Below are positions 1 to 7,674 of a stretch of DNA of 38,043 nucleotides, in pieces. The stretch lies in contig NZ_JACJSM010000037.1 of the NCBI RefSeq assembly GCF_014698145.1, positions 1 to 38,043 of the forward strand, in the 5' to 3' direction. Position 1 is the stretch's first letter, and every line of letters begins with the position of its first letter. The notes beneath the pieces are model-generated. The model made no database searches and had not been told where the DNA came from. It worked only from the letters and a program-made list of their open reading frames with translations. Origin of the DNA: Oscillatoria sp. FACHB-1406. Its GTDB lineage: Bacteria; Cyanobacteriota; Cyanobacteriia; Cyanobacteriales; Spirulinaceae. The position numbers and the translations under genes are program-made.

Positions 1-125
1 AGGTAGGCGCAGGGGAACAGTAAAATTCCCGACCAGCCAACGAAGACGAAGCGATCGCGCTTTAACCAGTCGTCGAGGACATCAAACCATCCTCGCTCTG
101 GTGCGCGTCCGACTGCAATTGTCAT
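1..125 (-). CDS. psbD: Photosystem II D2 protein, N-terminal part (runs off left edge)
   Basis: The minus strand from ATG at 125-123 encodes 41 residues before the window edge, beginning [20 protein letters not shown] and continuing with [12 protein letters not shown]. This is the highly conserved N-terminus of PsbD, the D2 reaction-centre subunit of photosystem II, which with D1 binds P680, the pheophytins and QA in the thylakoid membrane. Only the stromal N-terminus and the start of the first membrane helix (GILLFPCAY) are in the window. A Shine-Dalgarno-like AGAGGA lies about 8 nt upstream of the ATG. In cyanobacteria psbD is usually followed by, and overlaps, psbC; that part lies outside the window. 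Identification is from direct sequence recognition and is secure. Confidence 0.97.
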   Translation of the reverse strand, partial: MTIAVGRAPERGWFDVLDDWLKRDRFVFVGWSGILLFPCAY

Positions 126-186
126 ATACAAAATCCTCTTGCTGAACGCACGAATGCAAGATTTCTATAATTTGGGGCTTCGCTGC

Positions 187-215
187 ATTATAAAGCGAAG
201 TTAACTCGGGCTGAA
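187..215 (-). promoter_or_regulatory. Candidate psbD promoter
   Basis: On the minus strand a perfect TATAAT (187-192) is preceded, 17 bp upstream, by TTCAGC (210-215). The -10 lies about 60 nt before the psbD start codon, giving a predicted leader of roughly 55 nt. The -35 is weak, so an activator may be needed. Inferred from sequence only. Confidence 0.5.
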
Positions 216-224
216 GTAGATCTT

Positions 225-242
225 TTGTCAGTTGCCTGACAA
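225..242. promoter_or_regulatory. Inverted repeat upstream of psbD promoter
   Basis: TTGTCAG-TTGC-CTGACAA is a perfect 7-bp dyad with a 4-nt centre. It lies just upstream of the proposed psbD -35 element. Its position suits an activator or repressor operator, but no protein can be assigned from sequence. Confidence 0.4.
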
Positions 243-572
243 GTATAAATACCTACTCTCTCTGGTTGTATCTTCTCAGATACCTCCTCGAGTTTGAGTT
301 CCCGTCCAACGAGACAGATGAAAAAAAGTCTGGCTCGGTTGCGCGATCGCTCGATTGAGAGCGTTAGCGCAGTCTCGTCGATATTTGATTTAACGGCGAG
401 CGGACAGCAATTTTCATGTTTCTTAACATCGTGGAAAATTGGGAAATTCCTTTCACCCAGTCCAGGGTAACGGGTTTGCTCCCAATTTACTTTAAATCAT
501 TATGACTGAAATTTTTACAATTTGACATATCTTTCCTCAGAAATCTCGATAAAGCTAAGCTAGGAGAAAAAG

Positions 573-600
573 TTGACAAAAAATAAGAATCATGTATCTT
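573..600 (+). promoter_or_regulatory. Candidate promoter for pyk
   Basis: TTGACA (573-578) is followed after 16 bp by TATCTT (595-600), a sigma70-type arrangement pointing toward pyk. It implies a leader of about 250 nt that begins with the hairpin at 610-642. The rest of the 126-860 psbD-pyk spacer shows no convincing gene: a 61-aa minus-strand frame at 555-740 has no recognisable features. Confidence 0.45.
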
Positions 601-609
601 CCGCGCCGC

Positions 610-642
610 TCGCTCAAAAGCGAGATCGAGCCTTTTGAGCGA
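610..642 (+). promoter_or_regulatory. Strong hairpin in pyk leader
   Basis: TCGCTCAAAAG (610-620) and CTTTTGAGCGA (632-642) form a perfect 11-bp stem around an 11-nt loop. It would sit at the very 5' end of a transcript from the 573-600 promoter. No U-tract follows, so it is not a simple terminator. It could stabilise the mRNA or bind a regulator. Confidence 0.45.
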
Positions 643-860
643 TAAGAATAATTCCCTTCGAGCGTCGTCCTAGAAAGGCGTACCGCTCTTTGCCGATCGA
701 AATTGGGGTTGGCATAAACCATCTTGGCTCGATGCGGCATGGCTAGCAGTACAGCGCGGAAATTGTCAGGTCGTTCTCAATTGAGGAGTTCCCTTTTGAG
801 GAAAAACATAAGAGAATAGCAGAGACTTCGAGCGCTGCTCCATTTTCAACTCGCAAATTT

Positions 861-2705
861 TTGGTTTCACCAGATATGGGATTCGCAGATTTTCCTGAAA
901 TTGACTCGACCTCGTACCCGCGATCGCATCCTTCCCGCCGCACCAAAATCATAGCCACTGTCGGTCCGGCAACGCTGGAACCGCTCGTCCTACGCAACCT
1001 GATTGAAGCTGGAGCCACTACGCTGCGCTTAAACTTTTCCCACGGCACGCACGAAGATCACCAACGCGCTATTCGTCTCATCCGCCAAACCGCCTTTGAA
1101 CTCGACCAGCCCGTCGGCATCTTACAAGATTTACAAGGTCCCAAAATTCGCTTGGGCCGCTTCGAGGAAGGCTCTATTTTCTTAGAACCGGGCGATCGCT
1201 TCACTCTCACCAGTTGCCGCGTTCCCTGTACCCAAGAAGTCGGCTACGTCAGTTACGAGCGCCTCGCCGATGAAGTAGAAGCGGGCGCGCTGATTCTCCT
1301 CGACGATGGGCGCGTCGAAATGCAAGTCGAAACAGTCGATCCCGTCCATAGGAACTTACACTGTCGCGTCGTTGTTGGCGGCGTTCTCTCCAACAATAAA
1401 GGCGTAAACTTTCCCAATACGCGCCTCTCAATTAGCGCTCTAACCCGCAAAGATCGCGAAGATTTAATGTTCGGACTCGATCAAGGCGTGGATTGGGTTG
1501 CCCTCAGCTTTGTTTGCAATCCCCAAGATATTCTCGAAATTAAAGAACTCATCGATAACGCCGGGAAATCCGTCCCCGTCATCGCCAAGATTGAAAAGCA
1601 CGAAGCGATCGAGCAGATGGAAGCAATTCTCTCGCTCTGCGATGGCGTAATGGTCGCGCGGGGAGACTTAGGAGTAGAATTGCCCGCCGAAGACGTACCC
1701 ATCTTGCAAAAACGGCTGATTGCTACGGCCAACCGTCTCGGAATTCCGGTTATTACTGCCACGCAAATGCTCGACAGTATGGCAAATAACCCCCGTCCGA
1801 CGCGCGCAGAAATCTCCGATGTTGCCAATGCTATTCTTGACGGCACTGATGCGGTGATGCTTTCCAACGAAACGGCGGTAGGACGCTATCCCGTCGAAGC
1901 CGTCGCGACGATGGCGAAGATTGCTGGGCGTATCGATCGCGAACTCGCCAGCCCCCAACACGCCGAAGGCAGCGCGCGATCGATTCCCAACGCCATCTCC
2001 CGCGCCGTCAGTCAAATCGCCCGCGAACTGGATGCAGCCGCGATTATGACCCTCACGAAAAGTGGAGCAACCGCCCGCAACGTCTCCAAATTCCGCCCGC
2101 AAACGCCCATTTTAGCGGTTACGCCCCACGTCGATGTCGCGCGGCGCTTGCAACTCGTTTGGGGCGTTAAACCGCTCCTCGTTCTCGAATTAGCCTCCAC
2201 AGGGCAAACCTTCCAAGCCGCCCTTGGTGTTGCCCAAGAAAAACACCTCCTCTGTGAGGGCGATATTGTCGTCACGACGGCCGGAACGCTCCAAGGCGTA
2301 TCCGGTTCCACCGATTTAATCAAGGTCGAAATCGTGACGGCGGTTTTAGGTCAAGGTGTTGGGATTGGCGAAGGTCGGGTAAGCGGACGCGCTCGCGTGG
2401 TTCGCAATCCCAAGGAAATTGGCGACTTTAGTAATGGCGAAATTCTAGTTGCCCCAGCAACCAATGCTGACTACTTAGATGCGATTCGTAAAGCCGCCGG
2501 GATCGTCACCGAAGAAGCCGGATTGACCAGCCACGCCGCCGCGATCGGAATGCGCCTCGGCATCCCTGTAATTCTCGGCTTAAAAGGTGCAACTGACGCG
2601 ATTCGCGAAGGCGAAATCCTCACCCTCGATTCCGAACGAGGCTTAGTTTACTCTGGGGCAATGTCAAAAAATAATAATGGTATGGGAACTCAGTTCTCAA
2701 TTTGA
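861..2705 (+). CDS. pyk: Pyruvate kinase with C-terminal PEP-utiliser (swivelling) domain
   Basis: Catalyses phosphoenolpyruvate + ADP to pyruvate + ATP, the last step of glycolysis, in the cytosol. The catalytic barrel begins at RTKIIATVGPAT (about residue 27) and includes the substrate-binding stretch IAKIEKHEAI and the signature VMVARGDLGVE. Residues about 485-600 add a phosphohistidine-swivelling domain (GRARVV...ILVAPATNADY...TSHAAAIGMRLGIPVI) with the characteristic TSHAAA histidine motif. The length of 614 aa matches the long cyanobacterial Pyk2-type enzymes rather than the roughly 480-aa form. The start is uncertain: ATG at 861 and ATG at 876 are both possible, and neither has a clear Shine-Dalgarno. 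It is monocistronic, with a terminator right after it. Family assignment is certain; the role of the extra domain in such enzymes is not visible from sequence. Confidence 0.96.
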   Translation: MVSPDMGFADFPEIDSTSYPRSHPSRRTKIIATVGPATLEPLVLRNLIEAGATTLRLNFSHGTHEDHQRAIRLIRQTAFELDQPVGILQDLQGPKIRLGRFEEGSIFLEPGDRFTLTSCRVPCTQEVGYVSYERLADEVEAGALILLDDGRVEMQVETVDPVHRNLHCRVVVGGVLSNNKGVNFPNTRLSISALTRKDREDLMFGLDQGVDWVALSFVCNPQDILEIKELIDNAGKSVPVIAKIEKHEAIEQMEAILSLCDGVMVARGDLGVELPAEDVPILQKRLIATANRLGIPVITATQMLDSMANNPRPTRAEISDVANAILDGTDAVMLSNETAVGRYPVEAVATMAKIAGRIDRELASPQHAEGSARSIPNAISRAVSQIARELDAAAIMTLTKSGATARNVSKFRPQTPILAVTPHVDVARRLQLVWGVKPLLVLELASTGQTFQAALGVAQEKHLLCEGDIVVTTAGTLQGVSGSTDLIKVEIVTAVLGQGVGIGEGRVSGRARVVRNPKEIGDFSNGEILVAPATNADYLDAIRKAAGIVTEEAGLTSHAAAIGMRLGIPVILGLKGATDAIREGEILTLDSERGLVYSGAMSKNNNGMGTQFSI

Positions 2706-2728
2706 TTGCTCGCATTCCATCAAAGCTA

Positions 2729-2762
2729 AAAACCCGATTCCGCTTCAGGAACCGGGTTTTTT
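2729..2762 (+). terminator. Rho-independent terminator of pyk
   Basis: AAAACCCG (2729-2736) pairs with CGGGTTTT (2753-2760), extended inward by ATTCC/GGAAC with one mismatch. The 3' arm runs into six T residues. It starts 24 nt after the pyk stop codon. Confidence 0.85.
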
Positions 2763-2880
2763 AATCTCGATCGGACTGTGCCAATTTTAAAAGTTGCCTG
2801 CGACAACATCTTTTTTGCATCTTCCTGAAGGGAGATGCGTCGGACGGTAATACCTATGAGCGCAACTTAATATAGCTCTG

Positions 2881-2914
2881 AAAAAAGGCGAGAAAATCTT
2901 TGGGTTCTCTCGCC
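2881..2914 (-). terminator. Terminator-like hairpin on minus strand, no gene assigned
   Basis: Read on the minus strand, GGCGAGA (2914-2908) and TCTCGCC (2893-2887) form a 7-bp stem with a 14-nt loop, followed directly by TTTTTT. The flanking genes (pyk and the amidase) are both on the plus strand, so nothing annotated needs a minus-strand terminator. A second small dyad, GATCCG-N5-CGGATC, lies at 2932-2948. Either could instead be leader structure of the amidase mRNA. Confidence 0.4.
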
Positions 2915-3004
2915 TCAGACGCGCTCGAAGAGATCCGAGAAGCGGATCGCGCCCTAAATAAGGCTGCCCCTCGATTCCTCTGAAAAAAATTAAATAGAAA
3001 TCTC

Positions 3005-4480
3005 ATGCGAATTCACTTACTCGTCCTAACCGCTCTCAGCGCGCTATTTTCTACTCTCCCCGCCCAAGCTGCTAAGCTCGTTGATTGGCAGTTTAATGCC
3101 AACCACAATCAACTCAACTTTGTTACCGATGCGGGAGTTCGGCCCACTGCTAAACTGATTGCTAACCCCAGCCGCTTAATCGTTGATTTACCGGGAACTC
3201 AGTTAGGAAAACCAACGGCAAACCAAGCAGTGGGCGGTGCGGTTAAGTCGGTGCGCGTCGGACAGGTGGATGCCGACACAACTCGTCTTGTGGTTGAATT
3301 AGAAGCGGGATACGCGATTAATCCCCAAGAGGTTCAAATTGTCGGAGCTAATCCCGCGCAATGGTCGGTAAAGCTGCCTACTCCATACCGCGCGGCAACC
3401 GTTCCTTCGATCGCTTCAAGCCCCGACTTCCAGATTACGCAAAACGGGTTATACGTCCGCTTGGACGGTCAACAAGCCGGACAAATTGAAGTGCGGCGTA
3501 ACGACAGCAACGAAATTGAGGTTGATTTGCCGGATATAACCCTGCCAGCAAGTTTAACTTCTCGCGCGATCGCGGTCAGTCGCTACGGCGTTAGCGATAT
3601 TCAATTTACACAAGTTTCCTCCTCCCTCGCTCGCGTAACAATGCGAGTGATGCCGGAGAGTCCAAATTGGACGGCGACATTCAGCCGCTTCGGAGGTTTA
3701 GTTCTCGTTCCTCAAGGGGGAATGGTAGTTCTGCGCAATAGCACGCCCGCGCCAGAATTAGCGGTTCCTATTTCGACGAATGGCGGCTCGAACTCGACAG
3801 CCGTGGTTACGATTCCCGTGCCGCCGCCATTAAACCCAAGCGCTCCGATCGCGCGCCCAATTCCCGCCCCGCGTCCCGCCCCGCCCACCGTATCGCCGCC
3901 CCCCAGCAGCACGCCGAGTGCGCCGTTGCCCAGCGTTCGCAACAGTCGCGTCGTGGTGATGGTCGATCCCGGTCACGGCGGACAGGACTCGGGCGCAGTA
4001 GGGATTAACGGACTGCGCGAGAAAGATGTAATATTGCCTATTTCTCAAGAGGTGGCGAAGATTTTGGAACGCCAGGGAGTCAGTACGAGACTGACTCGTT
4101 CCGACGATACCTTCGTTTCGCTCAACGGGCGCACTAAAATGGCCAATCAAGCGGGGGTCGATTTGTTTGTCAGCATTCATGCCAACTCCGCCGATACTCG
4201 CAATGCGAATGGCGTAGAAACCTATTATTACTCTGCCGGTAGCGGCTTAGCGCAAGAGATTCAGAAGAGTGTTATTCGGCGCACCGGGATGACTAACCGA
4301 GGGGTAAGACAAGCCAATTTTTATGTGATGAAATATTCCAGTATGCCAGCAGTTTTAGTGGAGGTGGGCTTTGTTACAGGCAGTTCCGACTCGGCAAAGT
4401 TATCGGATCCAAGTTTTCGCCGCCAGATGGCCGAGGCGATCGCGGAAGGAATTTTAAATTATATCGCCCGAGGCAATTAG
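3005..4480 (+). CDS. amiC: N-acetylmuramoyl-L-alanine amidase with AMIN domain
   Basis: Periplasmic peptidoglycan hydrolase that cleaves the amide bond between N-acetylmuramic acid and the stem peptide; relatives act in cell separation and, in filamentous species, septal wall perforation. Residues 1-22 are a signal peptide ending AQA. One or two AMIN-like beta domains (about 25-245) would target it to the wall or septum. A proline-rich linker follows (about 270-305). The C-terminal Amidase_3 domain starts at MVDPGHGG and has the zinc ligands H324, E339 (REKD) and H392 (SIHAN), and the catalytic glutamate E453 (VLVEVGF). All key residues are present, so it should be active. ATG start without an obvious Shine-Dalgarno. 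The symbol is by family resemblance only. Confidence 0.93.
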   Translation: MRIHLLVLTALSALFSTLPAQAAKLVDWQFNANHNQLNFVTDAGVRPTAKLIANPSRLIVDLPGTQLGKPTANQAVGGAVKSVRVGQVDADTTRLVVELEAGYAINPQEVQIVGANPAQWSVKLPTPYRAATVPSIASSPDFQITQNGLYVRLDGQQAGQIEVRRNDSNEIEVDLPDITLPASLTSRAIAVSRYGVSDIQFTQVSSSLARVTMRVMPESPNWTATFSRFGGLVLVPQGGMVVLRNSTPAPELAVPISTNGGSNSTAVVTIPVPPPLNPSAPIARPIPAPRPAPPTVSPPPSSTPSAPLPSVRNSRVVVMVDPGHGGQDSGAVGINGLREKDVILPISQEVAKILERQGVSTRLTRSDDTFVSLNGRTKMANQAGVDLFVSIHANSADTRNANGVETYYYSAGSGLAQEIQKSVIRRTGMTNRGVRQANFYVMKYSSMPAVLVEVGFVTGSSDSAKLSDPSFRRQMAEAIAEGILNYIARGN

Positions 4481-4482
4481 CA

Positions 4483-4607
4483 GGGCTGCGACCCGGAAGA
4501 TTGAAAATCACCCATTGTCAAGCTGGCGAAGAAGTAGAGTTGTAGAGTATAACAAGCAGATAAGAATCATCTTTGCTGCCGATCTTCCGGGTATCGATGG
4601 GCAGCCC
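4483..4607. repeat. Long inverted repeat (125 bp) after the amidase gene
   Basis: GGGCTGC (4483-4489) and ACCCGGAAGAT (4491-4501) are matched in inverted order by ATCTTCCGGGT (4582-4592) and GCAGCCC (4601-4607). That makes 18 paired bases in two blocks around an 80-nt interior. It starts 2 nt after the amidase stop codon. It may be a terminator-like structured 3' end, a non-coding RNA, or a small palindromic mobile element. A 77-aa frame crossing it looks spurious. Confidence 0.6.
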
Positions 4608-4734
4608 TCAGTGCATCTTTTCAGTAATCGCTCCACGAGCAATCCCGCTCGATATCGGTTTTCCTGTCTTGAAAGTAGGGAAATTTATTGTGAGACGACT
4701 CTTTTCCCTTTTCCGACCGGCGATGTGAGGGGAA

Positions 4735-7533
4735 GTGACATCCTTTGAGGCGTACTCAAGCGTTGATAGAAGCATGGTTTTGAGAAAGTGGACTCGAAGG
4801 AACAATATCGTTCCCTTGCGCTGGGTGATGCTCTTGCCGTTGTTGGGGCAGATTTTTGTGGCTGTCGGCTTGACTGGGTATTTAGCTTGGCGTAATGGTT
4901 CTCAGGCGGTTGAAGAGTTAGCAGAGCAATTGGGTCAGGAAACCACCAATCAAGTCAAACAATATATCAATAATTTCACTGAAGTTCCGGTTTTGTTTCT
5001 GGAACTGAATGAGTCGTCACTGGAGGCCAGTCAATTCGACTTTACTGACATCGCTCGCCTTAAGAGCATATTTTGGAAGCAACTTCAATTGTCCGAGCGG
5101 GTGACAACGATTGAATGGGTAGGGCAGGATGGTCAGTATTTACGCTTAGAGCGGGGCAAGAATTCGCAAATGATAATTCGCAATCCCGCAACCGCATCGA
5201 AGGCGGAAGTGTATCGGCTGGACGATCGCGGCAACCCGGGACAGCGCTTGCAAGTTAAATCCTACGATCCCCGGACGGAAGGGTGGTATCGAGCCGCCGC
5301 GCGATCGCGTCAATTCGTTTGGTCGCCGCTTTACGAGTTACCAAACTCCTCAGCTATTGGCATGACCTCCGCCATTCCCATCTACGACGCAGGCGGTCAA
5401 CACCTCGGCGCAATTGCTGTCGATCTGCAATTAGACAGTCTCAGCCACTTTCTACAAACGCTCTATTCCCATCGTCCCAGTGAAGTCGCGATTATCGAAC
5501 GAACCGGAAAAATCGTTGCGAGTTCGTCGTCCGAGCGAATCTACCGCCAAACACCAAGCGGTAAAGAGCTATTGCGAATCGCCGAAAGTCGCGATCCCGA
5601 ATGGCGACAAGTCGCTTCCGCGATCGAGCAAAGATTCGGCAGTTTCCAGAAGCTATCGGGAACCCGTTGGTTTCGTCCGAAAATCGAGGGTAAGCGCCAA
5701 TTCGTACAAGTGACGAATGTCGCTCCAGCCATCGGTCTCGATTGGCTATTAATCGTTGTGATTCCCGAAAGCGAACTGACCGAGCAAATTCGCGATATTA
5801 CTAACAAAACGATCGTTCTGTGCTTGTTATTACTCAGTGCTGCGGTTACGTTAGGTGTTTATACTTCTCGCTGGCTCGAGGGTTCGATTGGGCGTTTAGC
5901 TCAGGCAAGCCGAGCGATCGCAAAGGGGGATTTAGAGTACAGCGTCCCGGGGTCGAGAATTCGGGAATTTCGGATTTTAGCGCGATCCCTCGAGCGCACG
6001 ATCGGGAACTTGAAGCGATCGCAAGTTCAACTGGCCGATTATTCTCGCAGTCTCGAGACGATGGTAGAAGAACGAACCGCAGCCCTACGCCGTTCTGAAG
6101 CCAAGTTTGAAAAGGCGTTTCGTTGCAGTCCCGATCCGATTTTTATCGCAACTCTCGAGGGCGGACGCATTATCGAAGCCAACGACAGTTTTTTGGTCGG
6201 TTCTGGATATACTCTCGCAGAAGTAATTCAGCATAGGTTGCACGATCTTAATCTCTTAGGGAATTCAGAAGAATTAGAAATTGTCATCGAAAAATTGCTT
6301 CAAAACTGCCCGGTTAGAGATGTTGAGGCTCAATCGATCGCGAAGTCGGGAGAGAGGCGCACCGTGCTTTTTTCTGCGGAAATTCTTAATTTGGAGGAAA
6401 CACCTTGCGTGCTATACATTGCTCGCGATATTACTGAAAGTAAAAAGATTGAAACCGAACTCAAGCAAAGCAAACAATATTTACGTTTAGTCCTTGATAA
6501 TATTCCCCAACAAATCTTTTGGAAGAATCGCGATTCGGTGTTTCTGGGGTGCAATAAAAATTGGGCAGAAGCCGCTTGTCTGGAGAGTGCGGAAGCTGTC
6601 GTCAATTTGCGGGATGAAGACCTGTTGCCCCCAGAAGCAGCGGCGGCGGCTGAGAAGTTTCGCGAAATCGATCGCCGCATTATGAGTAATAATAAAGCGG
6701 AATACAATACTCTAGAAGTCAAACAACGTCCAGACTCCAGCGGCAATCCCGTCTGGCTGAGCGTGAGTAAAATCCCGATTCACGACGAACGGGGAGAAGC
6801 GATCGGGATTCTCGGCGCGATCGAAGACATCACCGAGCGTAAAATTGCCGATGAAAAACGCAAAACCGCAGAAGAAGCCTTGCGGGTCGAGCAAGAAAAA
6901 TCCGAGCAATTATTGCTCAATATTTTACCCGAAGCGATCGCGGAGCAACTTAAACAAGATCCGAGTCCCATTGCCGAACAATTCGACGATGTAGCGATTC
7001 TATTTGCGGATCTCGTCGGCTTTACTGCCCTTTCTGCGAGCCTTCCCGCCCGCCGCCTCGTTCAATTTCTCAACCGTATTTTTTCAGAATTCGATCGCCT
7101 CGCTAAATCTTACGGCCTCGAGAAAATTAAAACCATTGGCGATGCTTATATGGTAGCGGGAGGATTGCCGCTGCCGAAAGACGACTGCCTCGAAGCGATC
7201 GCAGAAATGGCCTTAGAAATCCAAAAAAGCATCGTTCGCATTGCTGTGGAGTGGCAACAACCCCTACAAATTCGCATCGGAATTAACCTCGGCCCAGTCG
7301 TTGCTGGCGTAATCGGCGAAACCAAATTTATTTACGATCTGTGGGGCGATACCGTTAATGTCGCTTCGAGAATGGAATCTTTAGGCGAACCCGGACGCAT
7401 TCAAACCACTCAAACGGTTTACGAACGCCTTAAATACTTCTACGAGTTTGAAGAACGAGGCGAAATTGAAGTTAAAGGAAAGGGGAAAATTACCACGTAT
7501 TGGTTGCTCGGTCGGAAAAACTGTATGATTTAG
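4735..7533 (+). CDS. Membrane adenylate cyclase (Cache-HAMP-PAS-PAS-cyclase)
   Basis: Class III cyclase expected to make cAMP from ATP in response to an extracytoplasmic signal. Order of parts: transmembrane helix (about 30-50), periplasmic Cache-type sensor (about 55-340), second helix (about 355-375), HAMP linker (about 376-430), two PAS domains (about 455-570 and 580-705), short coiled coil, and cyclase domain (about 740-925). Catalytic residues are intact: metal-binding D759 (LFADLVGFT) and D803 (GDAYM), adenine-specifying K799 (EKIKTIG) and D868 (YDLWGD), and N875/R879 (NVASR). The Lys/Asp pair indicates ATP rather than GTP. The start is GTG at 4735 with GAGG 4 nt upstream; an ATG 13 codons in (4774) is the alternative. 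It is a paralogue of the gene at 25461, which has GAF in place of the second PAS. Confidence 0.93.
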   Translation: MTSFEAYSSVDRSMVLRKWTRRNNIVPLRWVMLLPLLGQIFVAVGLTGYLAWRNGSQAVEELAEQLGQETTNQVKQYINNFTEVPVLFLELNESSLEASQFDFTDIARLKSIFWKQLQLSERVTTIEWVGQDGQYLRLERGKNSQMIIRNPATASKAEVYRLDDRGNPGQRLQVKSYDPRTEGWYRAAARSRQFVWSPLYELPNSSAIGMTSAIPIYDAGGQHLGAIAVDLQLDSLSHFLQTLYSHRPSEVAIIERTGKIVASSSSERIYRQTPSGKELLRIAESRDPEWRQVASAIEQRFGSFQKLSGTRWFRPKIEGKRQFVQVTNVAPAIGLDWLLIVVIPESELTEQIRDITNKTIVLCLLLLSAAVTLGVYTSRWLEGSIGRLAQASRAIAKGDLEYSVPGSRIREFRILARSLERTIGNLKRSQVQLADYSRSLETMVEERTAALRRSEAKFEKAFRCSPDPIFIATLEGGRIIEANDSFLVGSGYTLAEVIQHRLHDLNLLGNSEELEIVIEKLLQNCPVRDVEAQSIAKSGERRTVLFSAEILNLEETPCVLYIARDITESKKIETELKQSKQYLRLVLDNIPQQIFWKNRDSVFLGCNKNWAEAACLESAEAVVNLRDEDLLPPEAAAAAEKFREIDRRIMSNNKAEYNTLEVKQRPDSSGNPVWLSVSKIPIHDERGEAIGILGAIEDITERKIADEKRKTAEEALRVEQEKSEQLLLNILPEAIAEQLKQDPSPIAEQFDDVAILFADLVGFTALSASLPARRLVQFLNRIFSEFDRLAKSYGLEKIKTIGDAYMVAGGLPLPKDDCLEAIAEMALEIQKSIVRIAVEWQQPLQIRIGINLGPVVAGVIGETKFIYDLWGDTVNVASRMESLGEPGRIQTTQTVYERLKYFYEFEERGEIEVKGKGKITTYWLLGRKNCMI

Positions 7534-7674
7534 TAATTCGTAATTCGTAATTCGTAATTCGTATTTCGTAGTTCGTAATTCGTAGTTCGTAATTCACCAT
7601 TCACCATTCACCATTCATCACTCATAATTCATAATTCATCACTCATAATTCATAATTCATAATTCATAATTAAT
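7534..7674. repeat. Heptamer STRR array filling a convergent spacer
   Basis: Directly after the cyclase stop codon come four TAATTCG units, then variants (TATTTCG, TAGTTCG), then TTCACCA and TTCATAA heptamers. The array ends at the stop codon of the opposite-strand gene. The whole 141-nt spacer between two converging genes is therefore tandem 7-mers whose sequence drifts from one type to another. Confidence 0.9.

Noticed and set aside
743-1048. 101-aa minus-strand frame
   Set aside because: It overlaps the start of pyk on the opposite strand and shows no protein features.
4515-4748. 77-aa plus-strand frame before the first cyclase
   Set aside because: It crosses the long inverted repeat and overlaps the cyclase start; the composition looks random.
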